From Gordonia sp. OPL2 (lineage in GTDB: Bacteria > Actinomycetota > Actinomycetes > Mycobacteriales > Mycobacteriaceae): a DNA stretch of 64,000 bases. The position numbers and the translations under genes are program-made. The notes beneath the pieces were generated by a model. That model made no database searches. It was not told the DNA's origin and saw only the letters and a program-made list of their open reading frames with translations. This document shows positions 54,875 through 63,181 of the stretch, in pieces. The stretch covers positions 434,001-498,000 of the forward strand of contig NZ_RKME01000001.1 of assembly GCF_003797825.1 (NCBI RefSeq), written 5' to 3'. Numbering within the stretch: position 1 is the stretch's first letter; the number at the start of each line of letters is the position of its first letter.

Positions 54875-55498
54875 TCAGGCCGGCTCCAGTGCCCGCTTTG
54901 CCTTCTCCAATGCGGCCAGCGTCCGCAACACGGACTCGCGTTTCGCGGTCAGATCAGCCACCTTGGCCTTGCCACTGAGACCCGAGTCGAGTTTCGCGAC
55001 AGCGAGGCGTTCCTCGAGCTCGGTGAGCTGCGACAGCAAGCCTTCGGCTCGGCTCGCGAGTGCGGCCTGGTCGGGCCGGGAAACATCCGGGCGTCGAGCG
55101 GTGTCCGGCTTGGCGGATCGTACTGTTCCAGCTGCACCCCGCGCATCTGCCCTTGTGGCGGTAGTGGCGGGTCGGGCCACTGCGGCACTGCGCCCCGTCT
55201 GAGACGTGCGACGCGGCGGAGTGTGTGTACGAGTCTTGGTCAGCCCCGCACTCGCCTCACGAGCTGCGACCCGATGCTCGTGCTCCTCCTCATCGTCGGA
55301 CTCCAGGGACCCACCCAATGGGCGCAGACCATAGAAACGCACGAAATCGCGGGCCTCGGCGATGGTCTGCTCCGCTGCGCGACAGCGCCCGCACCGCGGT
55401 TCATTACGGAGGTCAGCAACATCCTCGTCGGACGAGCACCACACACAATTCCGCAGGGTGGTATCGGTCACGGAAGCACGGGCAACGACGTTAGGCAC
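54875..55498 (-). CDS. hypothetical zinc-ribbon and coiled-coil protein
   Basis: About 207 residues from GTG 55498, or 198 from GTG 55471. Two CxxC pairs near the N-terminus (NCVWCS and PRCGRCRAAEQ) suggest a zinc ribbon; a basic, low-complexity linker (about 75-140) leads to a C-terminal coiled coil (AEGLLSQLTELEERLAVAK and TAKRESVLRTLAALEKAK). No family recognised. The layout hints at nucleic-acid or protein binding. The start is uncertain because no ribosome site is clear. Confidence 0.55.
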   Translation of the reverse strand: MPNVVARASVTDTTLRNCVWCSSDEDVADLRNEPRCGRCRAAEQTIAEARDFVRFYGLRPLGGSLESDDEEEHEHRVAAREASAGLTKTRTHTPPRRTSQTGRSAAVARPATTATRADARGAAGTVRSAKPDTARRPDVSRPDQAALASRAEGLLSQLTELEERLAVAKLDSGLSGKAKVADLTAKRESVLRTLAALEKAKRALEPA

Positions 55499-55570
55499 GG
55501 GTGAACAGCCTACGACACAAAGCTTTTCATACCGAAAGCGGGGGTAGATCGAACGCGGACGGTCTGATAG

Positions 55571-55909
55571 CAACCCGAGGAGGCGCTGGCGGTGGCCGGT
55601 GGGTCGACCGGCCTCATCGACCTCGGCACGGTGACGACGTCGTGCGACCCTTCCGCGGCATTGGCCGTGGCGCTCGAAGGTGGTCTGCTCGAACACCTGC
55701 CGCGCGACCCGATCCACCGAGTGCGGTTCGTCCACCCGCTGTATCGGGTTGCGGCCTACGACTACCTATCCCCGGCGCGGCGTCGCGCGTTGTACCTCGC
55801 GTTCGCGGCGGCTGCTGGCAGTCCCGCAATTCGCCTGCACCACCAGATCTCCGCGGCCGACCGCCCTAGATGTTTCCGAGCCGCAGGTCAGTCGACCACG
55901 GCCGGGTGA
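55571..55909 (+). pseudogene. remnant of a LuxR-type ATP-binding transcriptional regulator
   Basis: This open frame, closed by a TAG at 55568 and a TGA at 55907, reads EALAVAGG, ALAVALEGGLLEH, then RVRFVHPLYRVAAYDYLSPARRRALYLAF. That pattern is the segment after the ATPase domain in large LuxR/MalT-like regulators of 850-950 residues. The P-loop half and the C-terminal LuxR HTH are absent, so it is a fragment of about 112 codons. It marks the left edge of the nitrile cluster. Confidence 0.65.
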
Positions 55910-55938
55910 CCGGCCTCCGGGCAGCACCGACCTACCCG

Positions 55939-56994
55939 TCATTCCGTCGTCACCGCGTCTCGCAGCATGCCGGTGTTCGCGTGGCAATTGATGTATTCGA
56001 AGGTTTGGTTGGACGCGTCCGAAACCGACACCTCGTGGTACAGGCGGAGCTTCTCGAGTCCGGCAGCGACACGGAAGAACGTGGTGAAGATCCGCAAGTG
56101 AGTGGGGTGGGATTCTGCCCACCGCTCCAGCTTTTCCAGAGAACGCCAGTGTCCGATGTTGTAGGTCTCGTCGAGGAGGTTGCCGTCGAGATCGATGCTC
56201 TGCACGAAGCGGTTGCTGTAACAGCCGACGGCCTGCCCTTCGTCGCGGAGAAAGTCCATGCCCGCCGACAGTGTTGGGCGAATCTCGTCGAGGTAGAGCG
56301 CACGCTCTTCGGTTCCGGCCTCGCGCCAGTCCTGTCCGGATCTGATGATCGCGATGTTGTCGTGGCCCTGCACGATCACGCGTCCACCGCAATTTGGGTC
56401 GCCGCTTGCTATCCGGAGCCGGCCAGAGGGCTGCATCCAATCGGTCTGAGATCGGGGAAAGCGCTCGCGCATCGATCCCCAGTACCCGTGCTCGTTGATG
56501 TCGCCGCTGACCCCGTCCATTACCGCGCCCACTCCGGGCAAGTGGTCCTGAAAGGCGTAGAGCGTTTCGAACTGGTCGACCCGTGGAGTGGTGATCTCTC
56601 GGAAGAAGCCGATCCCATCGGTCAGTCGTTCGTCGGATCCCCACCATTCGGCGACGGTGGGTGTGCGCAGCCAATCGCAGAATAATACGGGGTTGCGCCA
56701 GTAGCCGACGGCCATCAGGTTGGCATATCCGTCGGCATCGGTGTGCTGGGTAAGGTCGTAGTGATCGGCGCGGTGACGACCCTCGAGCATCCCGACAATG
56801 GTCGCCAACGCGGCCAGGGCAACGCCTCGCTGGGTGTCATCCCGGTATTGAACACCGAGGTAGGCCATGGCGACTTGCGTGACCGGCGCATCAGCCCGTC
56901 CGACCCACATCGGAAAAGGTGGTTGGTAATCGTCTGGCACTCGACGCGAGATGGTGCGTGGGCAGACAAGGTGGGCGTCGATCGCGGATTCCAT
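55939..56994 (-). CDS. oxd: aldoxime dehydratase (heme protein)
   Basis: 351 residues, nearly collinear with Rhodococcus OxdRE (about 353). The start MESAIDAHLVCPRT and the end TGMLRDAVT agree. Residues known in OxdRE fall at the same numbers: His299 (proximal heme ligand, in SHPTHLRIF), His320 (catalytic, LYHEVS), Arg178 (GSMRERFP) and Ser219 (IIRSGQDW). The enzyme dehydrates aldoximes to nitriles with ferrous heme b, feeding nitrile hydratase. ATG 56994 has GAGGA eight bases upstream. It lies 201 bp downstream of an AraC gene on the same strand. Confidence 0.95.
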   Translation of the reverse strand: MESAIDAHLVCPRTISRRVPDDYQPPFPMWVGRADAPVTQVAMAYLGVQYRDDTQRGVALAALATIVGMLEGRHRADHYDLTQHTDADGYANLMAVGYWRNPVLFCDWLRTPTVAEWWGSDERLTDGIGFFREITTPRVDQFETLYAFQDHLPGVGAVMDGVSGDINEHGYWGSMRERFPRSQTDWMQPSGRLRIASGDPNCGGRVIVQGHDNIAIIRSGQDWREAGTEERALYLDEIRPTLSAGMDFLRDEGQAVGCYSNRFVQSIDLDGNLLDETYNIGHWRSLEKLERWAESHPTHLRIFTTFFRVAAGLEKLRLYHEVSVSDASNQTFEYINCHANTGMLRDAVTTE

Positions 56995-57195
56995 GGGCTG
57001 GTCCTCTGGGTCGTACGCATCGGGGACTGCCGACACGCAATTATCTTGGTAGGCCGTCGTTCTCGATTGAAGTCGCGGTGTCCTTCGGCCGAGACGCGAC
57101 GAGACCACGCTAACCGTGCACCAAAGAATTGATTTGCGTAGCAGGGCCACGATGTTGATCGTCGGCGCCAGGTTTCACTTGGCGACAGCGGATAA
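56995..57195 (-). other. 201 bp gap between AraC gene and oxd
   Basis: No gene is seen. The gap is AT-richer near 57050-57130 and is long enough to hold a separate oxd promoter responsive to the AraC protein, but no clear -35/-10 pair or operator was found by eye. The oxd ribosome site GAGGA lies at its right end as read on this strand. Confidence 0.4.
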
Positions 57196-58158
57196 TCACT
57201 CTGCGGCGACAGTGGCTCGATAGTGACTGGGGCTGATCCCGTATTCCTGTTTGAACGCCCTGCTGAACACCGCGAGATCCCCGAAGCCCCACCGAGTGCT
57301 GATCTGCAGCAGCGACGACCGCCGTGTCCTGTCGGCGACAATATCGCGGCGACAGTGCTCGAGGCGTCGCCGGCGAATGGTGCTGGACACGGTGGCGTCC
57401 CGCTCGGCAAACACGCGATGGAGTTGGCGAGTCGAAATAGACAGTGCAGCAGCGATATCCGCTGGGCTCAGATTGTGGTCGGCCAGCGTTTCATCGATTC
57501 GGGTCACCGCGGATTGATACAGATCGGCGTGTGGATGGTGATCCCTCGACGCCGAACGCCGGAGGATAGCGTTCACCAGGTCACCGACCTCGTCGACAAT
57601 CAGCGTCGTCGAAGAGTCGCCATCGTCGGACATGCGCATCGTTGCGAGGTCATGGAGGAAGCGACTAAGCAGTGCGCTGGCGCCGGCGTGACCGTCGAAG
57701 GCGATCGCGGTCAGCTGGCGAACGTCTGTTTCGGTGAGAGCCAGTGTGCCACGGGGCCAGGTGAACACCTCGAGGCCCCAGCAATCGTCGCTTGGGTGGC
57801 CGTCCAATCGCCACCGGAACGGACGGCTGGTGTCGTAGAGCACGAAATCGCCATGGTCCAGCACACATTCGCGGTCATCTTGCTGAACCACTGCGCGACC
57901 CCGGCGCATCACCCCGATCTGCAGGTCGTCCTTGCTGTCGGTGCGAATGAGTCCGTCGACACGCGAAATGCTTTGCGCCACCGAATTGACCGAGGCGACG
58001 TTCAGGTGTGCCGTCTGCGCGGACCGGACCGCACCGGTGAAACCGGCGTCGGGTACATCGGCGACCTCGAGCGAGACGAAATGCTGGCGCAGCATGTCCG
58101 CCCAGTCGTCGGGACGGGCCGTGCGTGCCGGCAGGGTGAAACCCGACTGCGTGAGCAT
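57196..58158 (-). CDS. AraC-family regulator of the aldoxime-nitrile cluster (NitR/Nhr-like)
   Basis: 320 residues. The N-terminal 190 residues are an AraC-binding-like sensor (LEVADVPDAGFTGAVRS; VVQQDDRECVLDHGDFVLYD), and the C-terminal 100 residues hold the double HTH (LSPADIAAALSISTRQLHRVF; ISTRWGFGDLAVFSRAFKQEYG). Size and sensor type resemble AraC/XylS activators next to rhodococcal nitrilase and aldoxime dehydratase genes. It sits between oxd and the divergent amidase-nitrile hydratase genes. ATG 58158 has AAGGGAG six bases upstream. The inducer may be an aldoxime, nitrile or amide. Confidence 0.9.
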   Translation of the reverse strand: MLTQSGFTLPARTARPDDWADMLRQHFVSLEVADVPDAGFTGAVRSAQTAHLNVASVNSVAQSISRVDGLIRTDSKDDLQIGVMRRGRAVVQQDDRECVLDHGDFVLYDTSRPFRWRLDGHPSDDCWGLEVFTWPRGTLALTETDVRQLTAIAFDGHAGASALLSRFLHDLATMRMSDDGDSSTTLIVDEVGDLVNAILRRSASRDHHPHADLYQSAVTRIDETLADHNLSPADIAAALSISTRQLHRVFAERDATVSSTIRRRRLEHCRRDIVADRTRRSSLLQISTRWGFGDLAVFSRAFKQEYGISPSHYRATVAAE

Positions 58159-58396
58159 GGACATCTCCCTTCTCGTCACTGTCGATCAATTGTCGGGCGC
58201 TCACGGACAACTTTGCCGATGCGACGTGTCGCACGATTGCCGTAGCGCCCATCCAGTACAGCACGGAACGTGCCGGTCGGCAGCTAAAGTCGATATGTGG
58301 ACACTCATTGACATATATCCGACGGCATGTGAACAATTGAACCCACTCCCAACAGCCCCACTCGGGCGACAATCGCAGCCCCCTAGGAGACCTCCC
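58159..58396. promoter_or_regulatory. divergent control region, AraC/oxd versus amidase-nitrile hydratase
   Basis: A 238 bp AT-rich gap. TTGACA occurs at 58308-58313 reading toward the amidase gene, without a clear -10. The hexamer CAATTG appears at 58187-58192 and 58334-58339 in related contexts (GATCAATTGTC and GAACAATTGAAC), candidate regulator half-sites. The amidase ribosome site CTAGGAG is at 58383-58389. Confidence 0.5.
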
Positions 58397-59971
58397 ATGG
58401 CAGTCAAGCGACCTGATGCGGACTCGATCAGCAGCGCTGCAGCACATTTCGGTATGTCACTCGGACCGACGGAGTGCGCAGAGTTCGCCGGCCTCGTCGA
58501 TGGGGCGCTGGGCTCCTACGACGCGGTCGACGAACTTTACGCACACTCACTGGACGCTCCAGCGCCCGAACGGGACTTCGAGTTTGCCGCGCACGGCGAC
58601 ACGAACCGGCTGGGAGCCTGGTACGTGACGACCTCCATCACCGCCGATTCGCCATCGAACGATCGATTGGCAGGTCGTCGGGTGGCAATCAAGGACAATG
58701 TCGCCGTCGCCGGCGTGCCGATGATGAACGGATCACGGTCGCTCGAGGGTTTCGTGCCCTCACGCGATGCAACGGTGGTTTCGCGCGTACTCGATGCGGG
58801 CGGGGAGATCGCCGGCAAGTCGGTATGCGAGGACCTGTGCTTCTCGGGGTCGAGTTTCACACCGGCCACGGGTCCTGTCCGCAACCCGTGGAATCCGTCT
58901 CGGGAGGCCGGTGGATCGTCGGGCGGCAGCGGCGCCCTGGTGGCAAACGGGGACGTCGACCTAGCGATCGGCGGTGATCAGGGCGGATCCATCCGTATAC
59001 CCGCCTCGTTCTGCGGGGTGGTGGGGCACAAGCCGACCTTTGGCCTGGTGCCATATACCGGGGCCTTTCCGATCGAACGCACCATCGACCACGTCGGCCC
59101 GATCACCCGAACCGTCGCCGATGCTGCCCTGATGCTCTCGGTGATTGCCGGCACCGATGGCGACGACCCGCGCCAACCCGAATCGATCGCCGCGGAGGAC
59201 TACCTGTCGGGACTCGACGGCGGGGTCACGGGACTGCGCATCGGTGTGGTGGCGGAAGGCTTCGGCCACGACTCCTCACAAGTCGAGGTCGACGATCTCG
59301 TGCGGGCGGCGGCGCAGCGGTTTCGTGCGGTCGGGGCGACGGTCGAGGAGGTGAGCATTCCCTGGCATCGTCACGCGTTCCACGTCTGGAATGTGATCGC
59401 CACGGACGGCGGCGCGTACCAGATGCTCGACGGAAACGGATACGGCCTCAACGCCGGTGGACTCTATGACCCGGAACAGATGGCGTACTTCGCCCAACAA
59501 CGGATCGATCGCGCTGATGACCTGTCCGAAACGGTGAAACTCGTTGCGCTATGCGGATATCACGGTGTCAAAACCCTGGGCGCGAGTCTCTACGGCAAGG
59601 CTCGTAACCTGGTTCCCTTGGCTCGCCGAGCCTACGACGATGCGCTGTGGGCCTACGACGTCCTGGTGATGCCGACGCTGCCCTATGTCGCCACCGAGTT
59701 GCCCGAGGCCGGAGTCGACCGCGCGACGTATATCACCAAAGCGCTCGGCATGATCGCCAACACCGCGCCATTCGACATCACAGGCCACCCGGCAATGTCC
59801 GTGCCGGCTGGTCTCGTCGACGAGATGCCGGCGGGAATGATGATCATCGGCAAGCACTTCGACGACGCGACGGTTCTTCGCGTCGGTCACACCTTCGAGC
59901 GGCTCTGCGGCGGCTTCCCGACCCCATCGACCCTTGTCCAGACCGCTCCTACCGAGCTCACGCTCACATGA
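58397..59971 (+). CDS. ami: amidase (amidase signature family) of the nitrile pathway
   Basis: 524 residues, close in size to the Rhodococcus N-771 type amidase. The Ser-cisSer-Lys triad is visible: Lys99 (VAIKDN), Ser174 (AGGSSGGSG) and Ser198 (GGDQGGSIRIP), each offset by three from the Rhodococcus enzyme. It hydrolyses the amide made by nitrile hydratase to acid and ammonia; this group often prefers aromatic or enantiomeric amides. ATG 58397 follows CTAGGAG. The nitrile hydratase alpha gene starts 67 bp downstream, so one operon is likely. Confidence 0.95.
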   Translation: MAVKRPDADSISSAAAHFGMSLGPTECAEFAGLVDGALGSYDAVDELYAHSLDAPAPERDFEFAAHGDTNRLGAWYVTTSITADSPSNDRLAGRRVAIKDNVAVAGVPMMNGSRSLEGFVPSRDATVVSRVLDAGGEIAGKSVCEDLCFSGSSFTPATGPVRNPWNPSREAGGSSGGSGALVANGDVDLAIGGDQGGSIRIPASFCGVVGHKPTFGLVPYTGAFPIERTIDHVGPITRTVADAALMLSVIAGTDGDDPRQPESIAAEDYLSGLDGGVTGLRIGVVAEGFGHDSSQVEVDDLVRAAAQRFRAVGATVEEVSIPWHRHAFHVWNVIATDGGAYQMLDGNGYGLNAGGLYDPEQMAYFAQQRIDRADDLSETVKLVALCGYHGVKTLGASLYGKARNLVPLARRAYDDALWAYDVLVMPTLPYVATELPEAGVDRATYITKALGMIANTAPFDITGHPAMSVPAGLVDEMPAGMMIIGKHFDDATVLRVGHTFERLCGGFPTPSTLVQTAPTELTLT

Positions 59972-60038
59972 CCGTCTCGACAACGACCGTCGACACCCCA
60001 GATCCCAAATTTCAGCCCCACCACAGGAAGGTTCACCC

Positions 60039-60668
60039 ATGTCCGCAGTGATCGATCACCACGCCGAACGGACCCGCGCCCCCGGCGTCCCCGAACAAGC
60101 CCCCGCCGGCGATCGTGCGTGGGCGCTCTACGAAGCGCTGAAGTCGAAGGGCCTCGTTCCCGACGGCTACGTCGAGACGTGGAAGCAGACCTTCGAGGAG
60201 GACTTCACCCCACGCAAAGGTGCCGCGCTGGTGGCTCGTGCCTGGACCGACCCCGAGTTTCGGGAGTTGCTGCTGACGGACGGGACCGCCGCGGTCGCAC
60301 AGTACGGGTGGCTCGGCCCGCAAGGCGAGTACATCGTGGCTCTGGAAGACACACCGGACCTCAAGAACGTCATCGTGTGTTCGTTGTGCTCGTGCACAGC
60401 CTGGCCGATTCTCGGACTGCCGCCGACCTGGTACAAGAGCTTTGAATACCGGGCCCGCGTGGTCCGCGAGCCACGCAAGGTGCTTGCCGAACTGGGCACC
60501 ACGTTGCCAGAGGACGTGAAGATCCGCGTCGTTGACACCACGGCGGAGACCCGCTACCTGGTCGTCCCGATGCGTCCGGCGGGAACCGAAGGCTGGAGCG
60601 CCGAGCAACTCGAGGCAATCGTGACCAAAGACTGTCTCATTGGTGTGGCACTGCCCACGCTGCCGTGA
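60039..60668 (+). CDS. nthA: nitrile hydratase alpha subunit, iron type
   Basis: 209 residues. The metal-binding motif is VCSLCSCTAWP with Cys114, Cys117 and Cys119. Ser after the first Cys (CSLCSC, not CTLCSC) marks the non-heme iron type. Two of the cysteines are expected to be oxidised to sulfenate/sulfinate after translation. Gln95 matches the conserved Gln90 of the Rhodococcus enzyme. With the beta subunit it hydrates nitriles to amides in the cytoplasm. ATG 60039 has AGGAAGG seven bases upstream. Confidence 0.97.
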   Translation: MSAVIDHHAERTRAPGVPEQAPAGDRAWALYEALKSKGLVPDGYVETWKQTFEEDFTPRKGAALVARAWTDPEFRELLLTDGTAAVAQYGWLGPQGEYIVALEDTPDLKNVIVCSLCSCTAWPILGLPPTWYKSFEYRARVVREPRKVLAELGTTLPEDVKIRVVDTTAETRYLVVPMRPAGTEGWSAEQLEAIVTKDCLIGVALPTLP

Positions 60669-60710
60669 CCTACCGACAACCACAGCGAATTTGAAAGGAC
60701 GACAGACATC

Positions 60711-61364
60711 ATGGATGGAGTTCACGACCTTGGCGGCGTCCAGGGGTTTGGTCGCGTCGACCATACGATCAACAACTACGACGACGGTCAGCCCACGCCG
60801 GAGACCTTTCACGCCGATTGGGAGCACCTGCCCTACAGCCTGTTCTTCCTCGGTGTGGCCGAGCTCGGCAAGTTCAGCGTCGACGAGGTGCGGCACGTTG
60901 TCGAACGCATCGCCCCGGTCCACTACCTGGTCACCCCGTACTACGAGCGCTACGCCATCGGCGTCGCGACGCTGATGGTCGAGACCGGTGTCCTGACCCA
61001 GGAAGAGTTGGAAACGTTTGCCGGAGGGCCATTCCCGCTCTCGCTGCCGGCGACATCGGAGGGGCGCCCTGCCCGCTCGGACACTCAGGTGTTCCATGTC
61101 GGAGATACCGTGCGTGTTCGTGACGAGTACTTCGCCGGGCACATTCGGATGCCGGCGTTCTGCCGGGGCCGCACCGGCATCGTCCGCCACCGAACCACCG
61201 ACAAGTGGCCGTTTCCTGATGCGATCGGCCATGGCCGCGCCGACGGAGGCGCTGAACCGACCTATCACGTCGAGTTCACTGGCGATGAACTCTTCGGCGA
61301 GGACACCGATGCCGCAAGCGTGATGGTGGACCTCTTCGAAGGCTATCTCGAACCGGCCGCCTGA
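60711..61364 (+). CDS. nthB: nitrile hydratase beta subunit, iron type
   Basis: 217 residues. The start MDGVHDLGGVQGFG and the end VDLFEGYLEPAA are those of iron-type beta subunits. Arg61 (SVDEVRHVV) and Arg146 (HIRMPAFC) match the two arginines that bond to the oxidised cysteines of alpha (Arg56 and Arg141 in Rhodococcus N-771), an offset of five caused by a small insertion near residue 22. Gene order alpha then beta is that of iron-type clusters. It begins 42 bp after alpha. Confidence 0.97.
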   Translation: MDGVHDLGGVQGFGRVDHTINNYDDGQPTPETFHADWEHLPYSLFFLGVAELGKFSVDEVRHVVERIAPVHYLVTPYYERYAIGVATLMVETGVLTQEELETFAGGPFPLSLPATSEGRPARSDTQVFHVGDTVRVRDEYFAGHIRMPAFCRGRTGIVRHRTTDKWPFPDAIGHGRADGGAEPTYHVEFTGDELFGEDTDAASVMVDLFEGYLEPAA

Positions 61365-61376
61365 CTCGCGATCACC

Positions 61377-61421
61377 GCGGTGGCGGGTATCTCTGAACCA
61401 GCCCCGGATATCCGCCACCGC
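61377..61421 (+). terminator. 15 bp hairpin between nitrile hydratase beta and activator genes
   Basis: Arms 61377-61391 and 61407-61421 pair over 15 bp with one mismatch around a 15-base loop. There is no T-run. Position suggests partial termination or mRNA 3'-end protection that keeps subunits above activator level. Confidence 0.6.
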
Positions 61422-61490
61422 CCTCCAGCCCCATAACCGTACCCAGCTCCATCTGCACTTCTGGGTCCACTTTCACGAGGATCGACAGCC

Positions 61491-62726
61491 ATGGCAGACA
61501 ACAGACTTCCGGTCACCGTCCTTTCCGGGTTCCTCGGCGCCGGTAAGACCACCCTGCTCAACAACATCCTGCGCAACCGTGACGGGTGCCGCGTCGCGGT
61601 CATCGTCAACGACATGAGTGAGATCAACATCGACGGCTCCGAGGTCGAGCGCGAGGTCACTCTGAGCCGCTCGGAGGAAAAGCTGGTCGAGATGACCAAC
61701 GGCTGCATCTGCTGCACGTTGCGCGAAGATCTGCTCGCCGAGATCACGCTGCTCGCAACTGCCGGCCACTTCGACTATCTGCTCATCGAATCCTCCGGCA
61801 TCTCCGAGCCGCTACCGGTAGCCGAAACCTTCACCTTCATCGATCCCGCCGGAAGCGCCCTCGATGACATCGCTCGACTCGACACGATGGTCACCGTCGT
61901 CGACGGCAGTAGCTTTCTACGGGACTACCGCGGCGGCGGCTTGCTCGACGCCGACGCGCCAGAGGATCAACGCGACATCTCCGATCTCCTCGCGGATCAG
62001 GTCGAGTTCGCCGACGTCATCCTCGTCAGCAAAACTGACCTCATCGACGACCGGCAACTCGCCGAATTGACCGGCGTGCTGCGCACGTTCAATGCATCCG
62101 CGAAGCTCGTGCCAATGGCGCACGGTGACATCGCACTGGAAACCATCATGAACACCGGCCTGTTTTCTCTCGAGAAGGCGGCTACATCGCCGGGATGGTT
62201 GCAGGAACTGCGCGGCGAACACATTCCCGAAACCGAGGAGTACGGGATCGCCTCCGTCGTCTACCGCCAGCGGGCTCCCTTCCACCCGCAGCGCCTCCAC
62301 AGATTTCTCGCCGACGAGTGGAGCAACGGAAACCTGCTGCGCGCCAAAGGATACTTCTGGAACGCCGCTCGGTTCACCGAAACCGGGAGCATCTCCCAGG
62401 CAGGCCATCGGATCCGGCACGGGTACATCGGGCGATGGTGGAGGTTTCTGCCCGAGGGCTTTTGGCCAACTGATGATCATCGCCGCAGAGGCATCCTCGA
62501 CCAGTGGGAGGAACCCGTCGGCGACTGCCGGCAAGAGCTGGTATTCATCGGTCAAGACATCGATCGCGACATCCTGCACCAGCAACTCGACGAGTGCCTG
62601 TTGACCATCGAGGAGATCGCGCTCGGCCCAGACGTCTGGACCACCTGGCCAGACCCACTCGGTCCCGGCCACAGCGAGACAGTGATAAGCCACGTCGCGC
62701 AAACGGGGCATGCGACGACTCCGTGA
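61491..62726 (+). CDS. nitrile hydratase activator, CobW/P47K-family GTPase
   Basis: 411 residues. The GTPase P-loop GFLGAGKTT is at 13-21, and the metal-binding GCICC at 71-75 ([12 protein letters not shown]). The CobW C-terminal domain begins near 255 ([18 protein letters not shown]). This is the activator required for active iron-type nitrile hydratase in Rhodococcus and Pseudomonas, thought to insert iron or aid cysteine oxidation. It follows the beta gene by 126 bp, across the hairpin. ATG 61491. Confidence 0.93.
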   Translation: MADNRLPVTVLSGFLGAGKTTLLNNILRNRDGCRVAVIVNDMSEINIDGSEVEREVTLSRSEEKLVEMTNGCICCTLREDLLAEITLLATAGHFDYLLIESSGISEPLPVAETFTFIDPAGSALDDIARLDTMVTVVDGSSFLRDYRGGGLLDADAPEDQRDISDLLADQVEFADVILVSKTDLIDDRQLAELTGVLRTFNASAKLVPMAHGDIALETIMNTGLFSLEKAATSPGWLQELRGEHIPETEEYGIASVVYRQRAPFHPQRLHRFLADEWSNGNLLRAKGYFWNAARFTETGSISQAGHRIRHGYIGRWWRFLPEGFWPTDDHRRRGILDQWEEPVGDCRQELVFIGQDIDRDILHQQLDECLLTIEEIALGPDVWTTWPDPLGPGHSETVISHVAQTGHATTP

Positions 62727-62766
62727 ACCCCACAAGTGACGACGGTAGAGTTGCACGAGGTGCAGG

Positions 62767-63147
62767 ATGGCACCCGCAAATACCGTGGAGGTACTGGTGC
62801 ACGACAACGAGGAGTCGGCGTTCTCCGTGCTGGCCGACCAAGTGCGTCGCCAGATCCTCGACGTACTCGCCGAGAACGGTGAGTGCAGTGCCGGCTTCAT
62901 CAGCGATCGGATCACGTCTGTCGGCCGAACCACCGTCTCTGCCCATCTCAAGGCATTGCGGTTGTCAGGCATGGTGATCGAGCGACGAGACGGTCGCCAC
63001 CGATACTTCTCGATCGACCCGGCCGGCCCGACGCAGGACGCGCTCGCGTTCCTGCAGAGCCTCCTCAACGGCGCACTTGCGACATCCACCGAGCAACCGC
63101 ACGCTCCCGAATCGTCAACGCCACCCGCTTCAGGCCGCACGGCCTAA
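62767..63147 (+). CDS. ArsR-family repressor beside nitrile hydratase genes (NhlD-like)
   Basis: 126 residues. Winged HTH: SAFSVLADQVRRQILDVLAE, then SDRITSVGRTTVSAHLKALRLSGMV and a wing RRDGRHRYFSI. The single Cys lies in GECSAG, so metal sensing is unlikely. NhlD of Rhodococcus rhodochrous J1, which represses the low-mass cobalt nitrile hydratase, is of the same family and is paired with AmiC-like NhlC, as here. ATG 62767 follows GCACGAGG. The next gene begins 34 bp on. Confidence 0.88.
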   Translation: MAPANTVEVLVHDNEESAFSVLADQVRRQILDVLAENGECSAGFISDRITSVGRTTVSAHLKALRLSGMVIERRDGRHRYFSIDPAGPTQDALAFLQSLLNGALATSTEQPHAPESSTPPASGRTA

Positions 63148-63181
63148 GTATCTTCATTCGGCCGAATAGGGGAGCAGCGCG

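Noticed and set aside
60033..61418. A 461-codon minus-strand frame over the nitrile hydratase genes
   Set aside because: Antisense to alpha and beta subunits, which match known proteins residue by residue.
61917..63140. A 407-codon minus-strand frame
   Set aside because: Antisense to the activator and ArsR genes; no motif.
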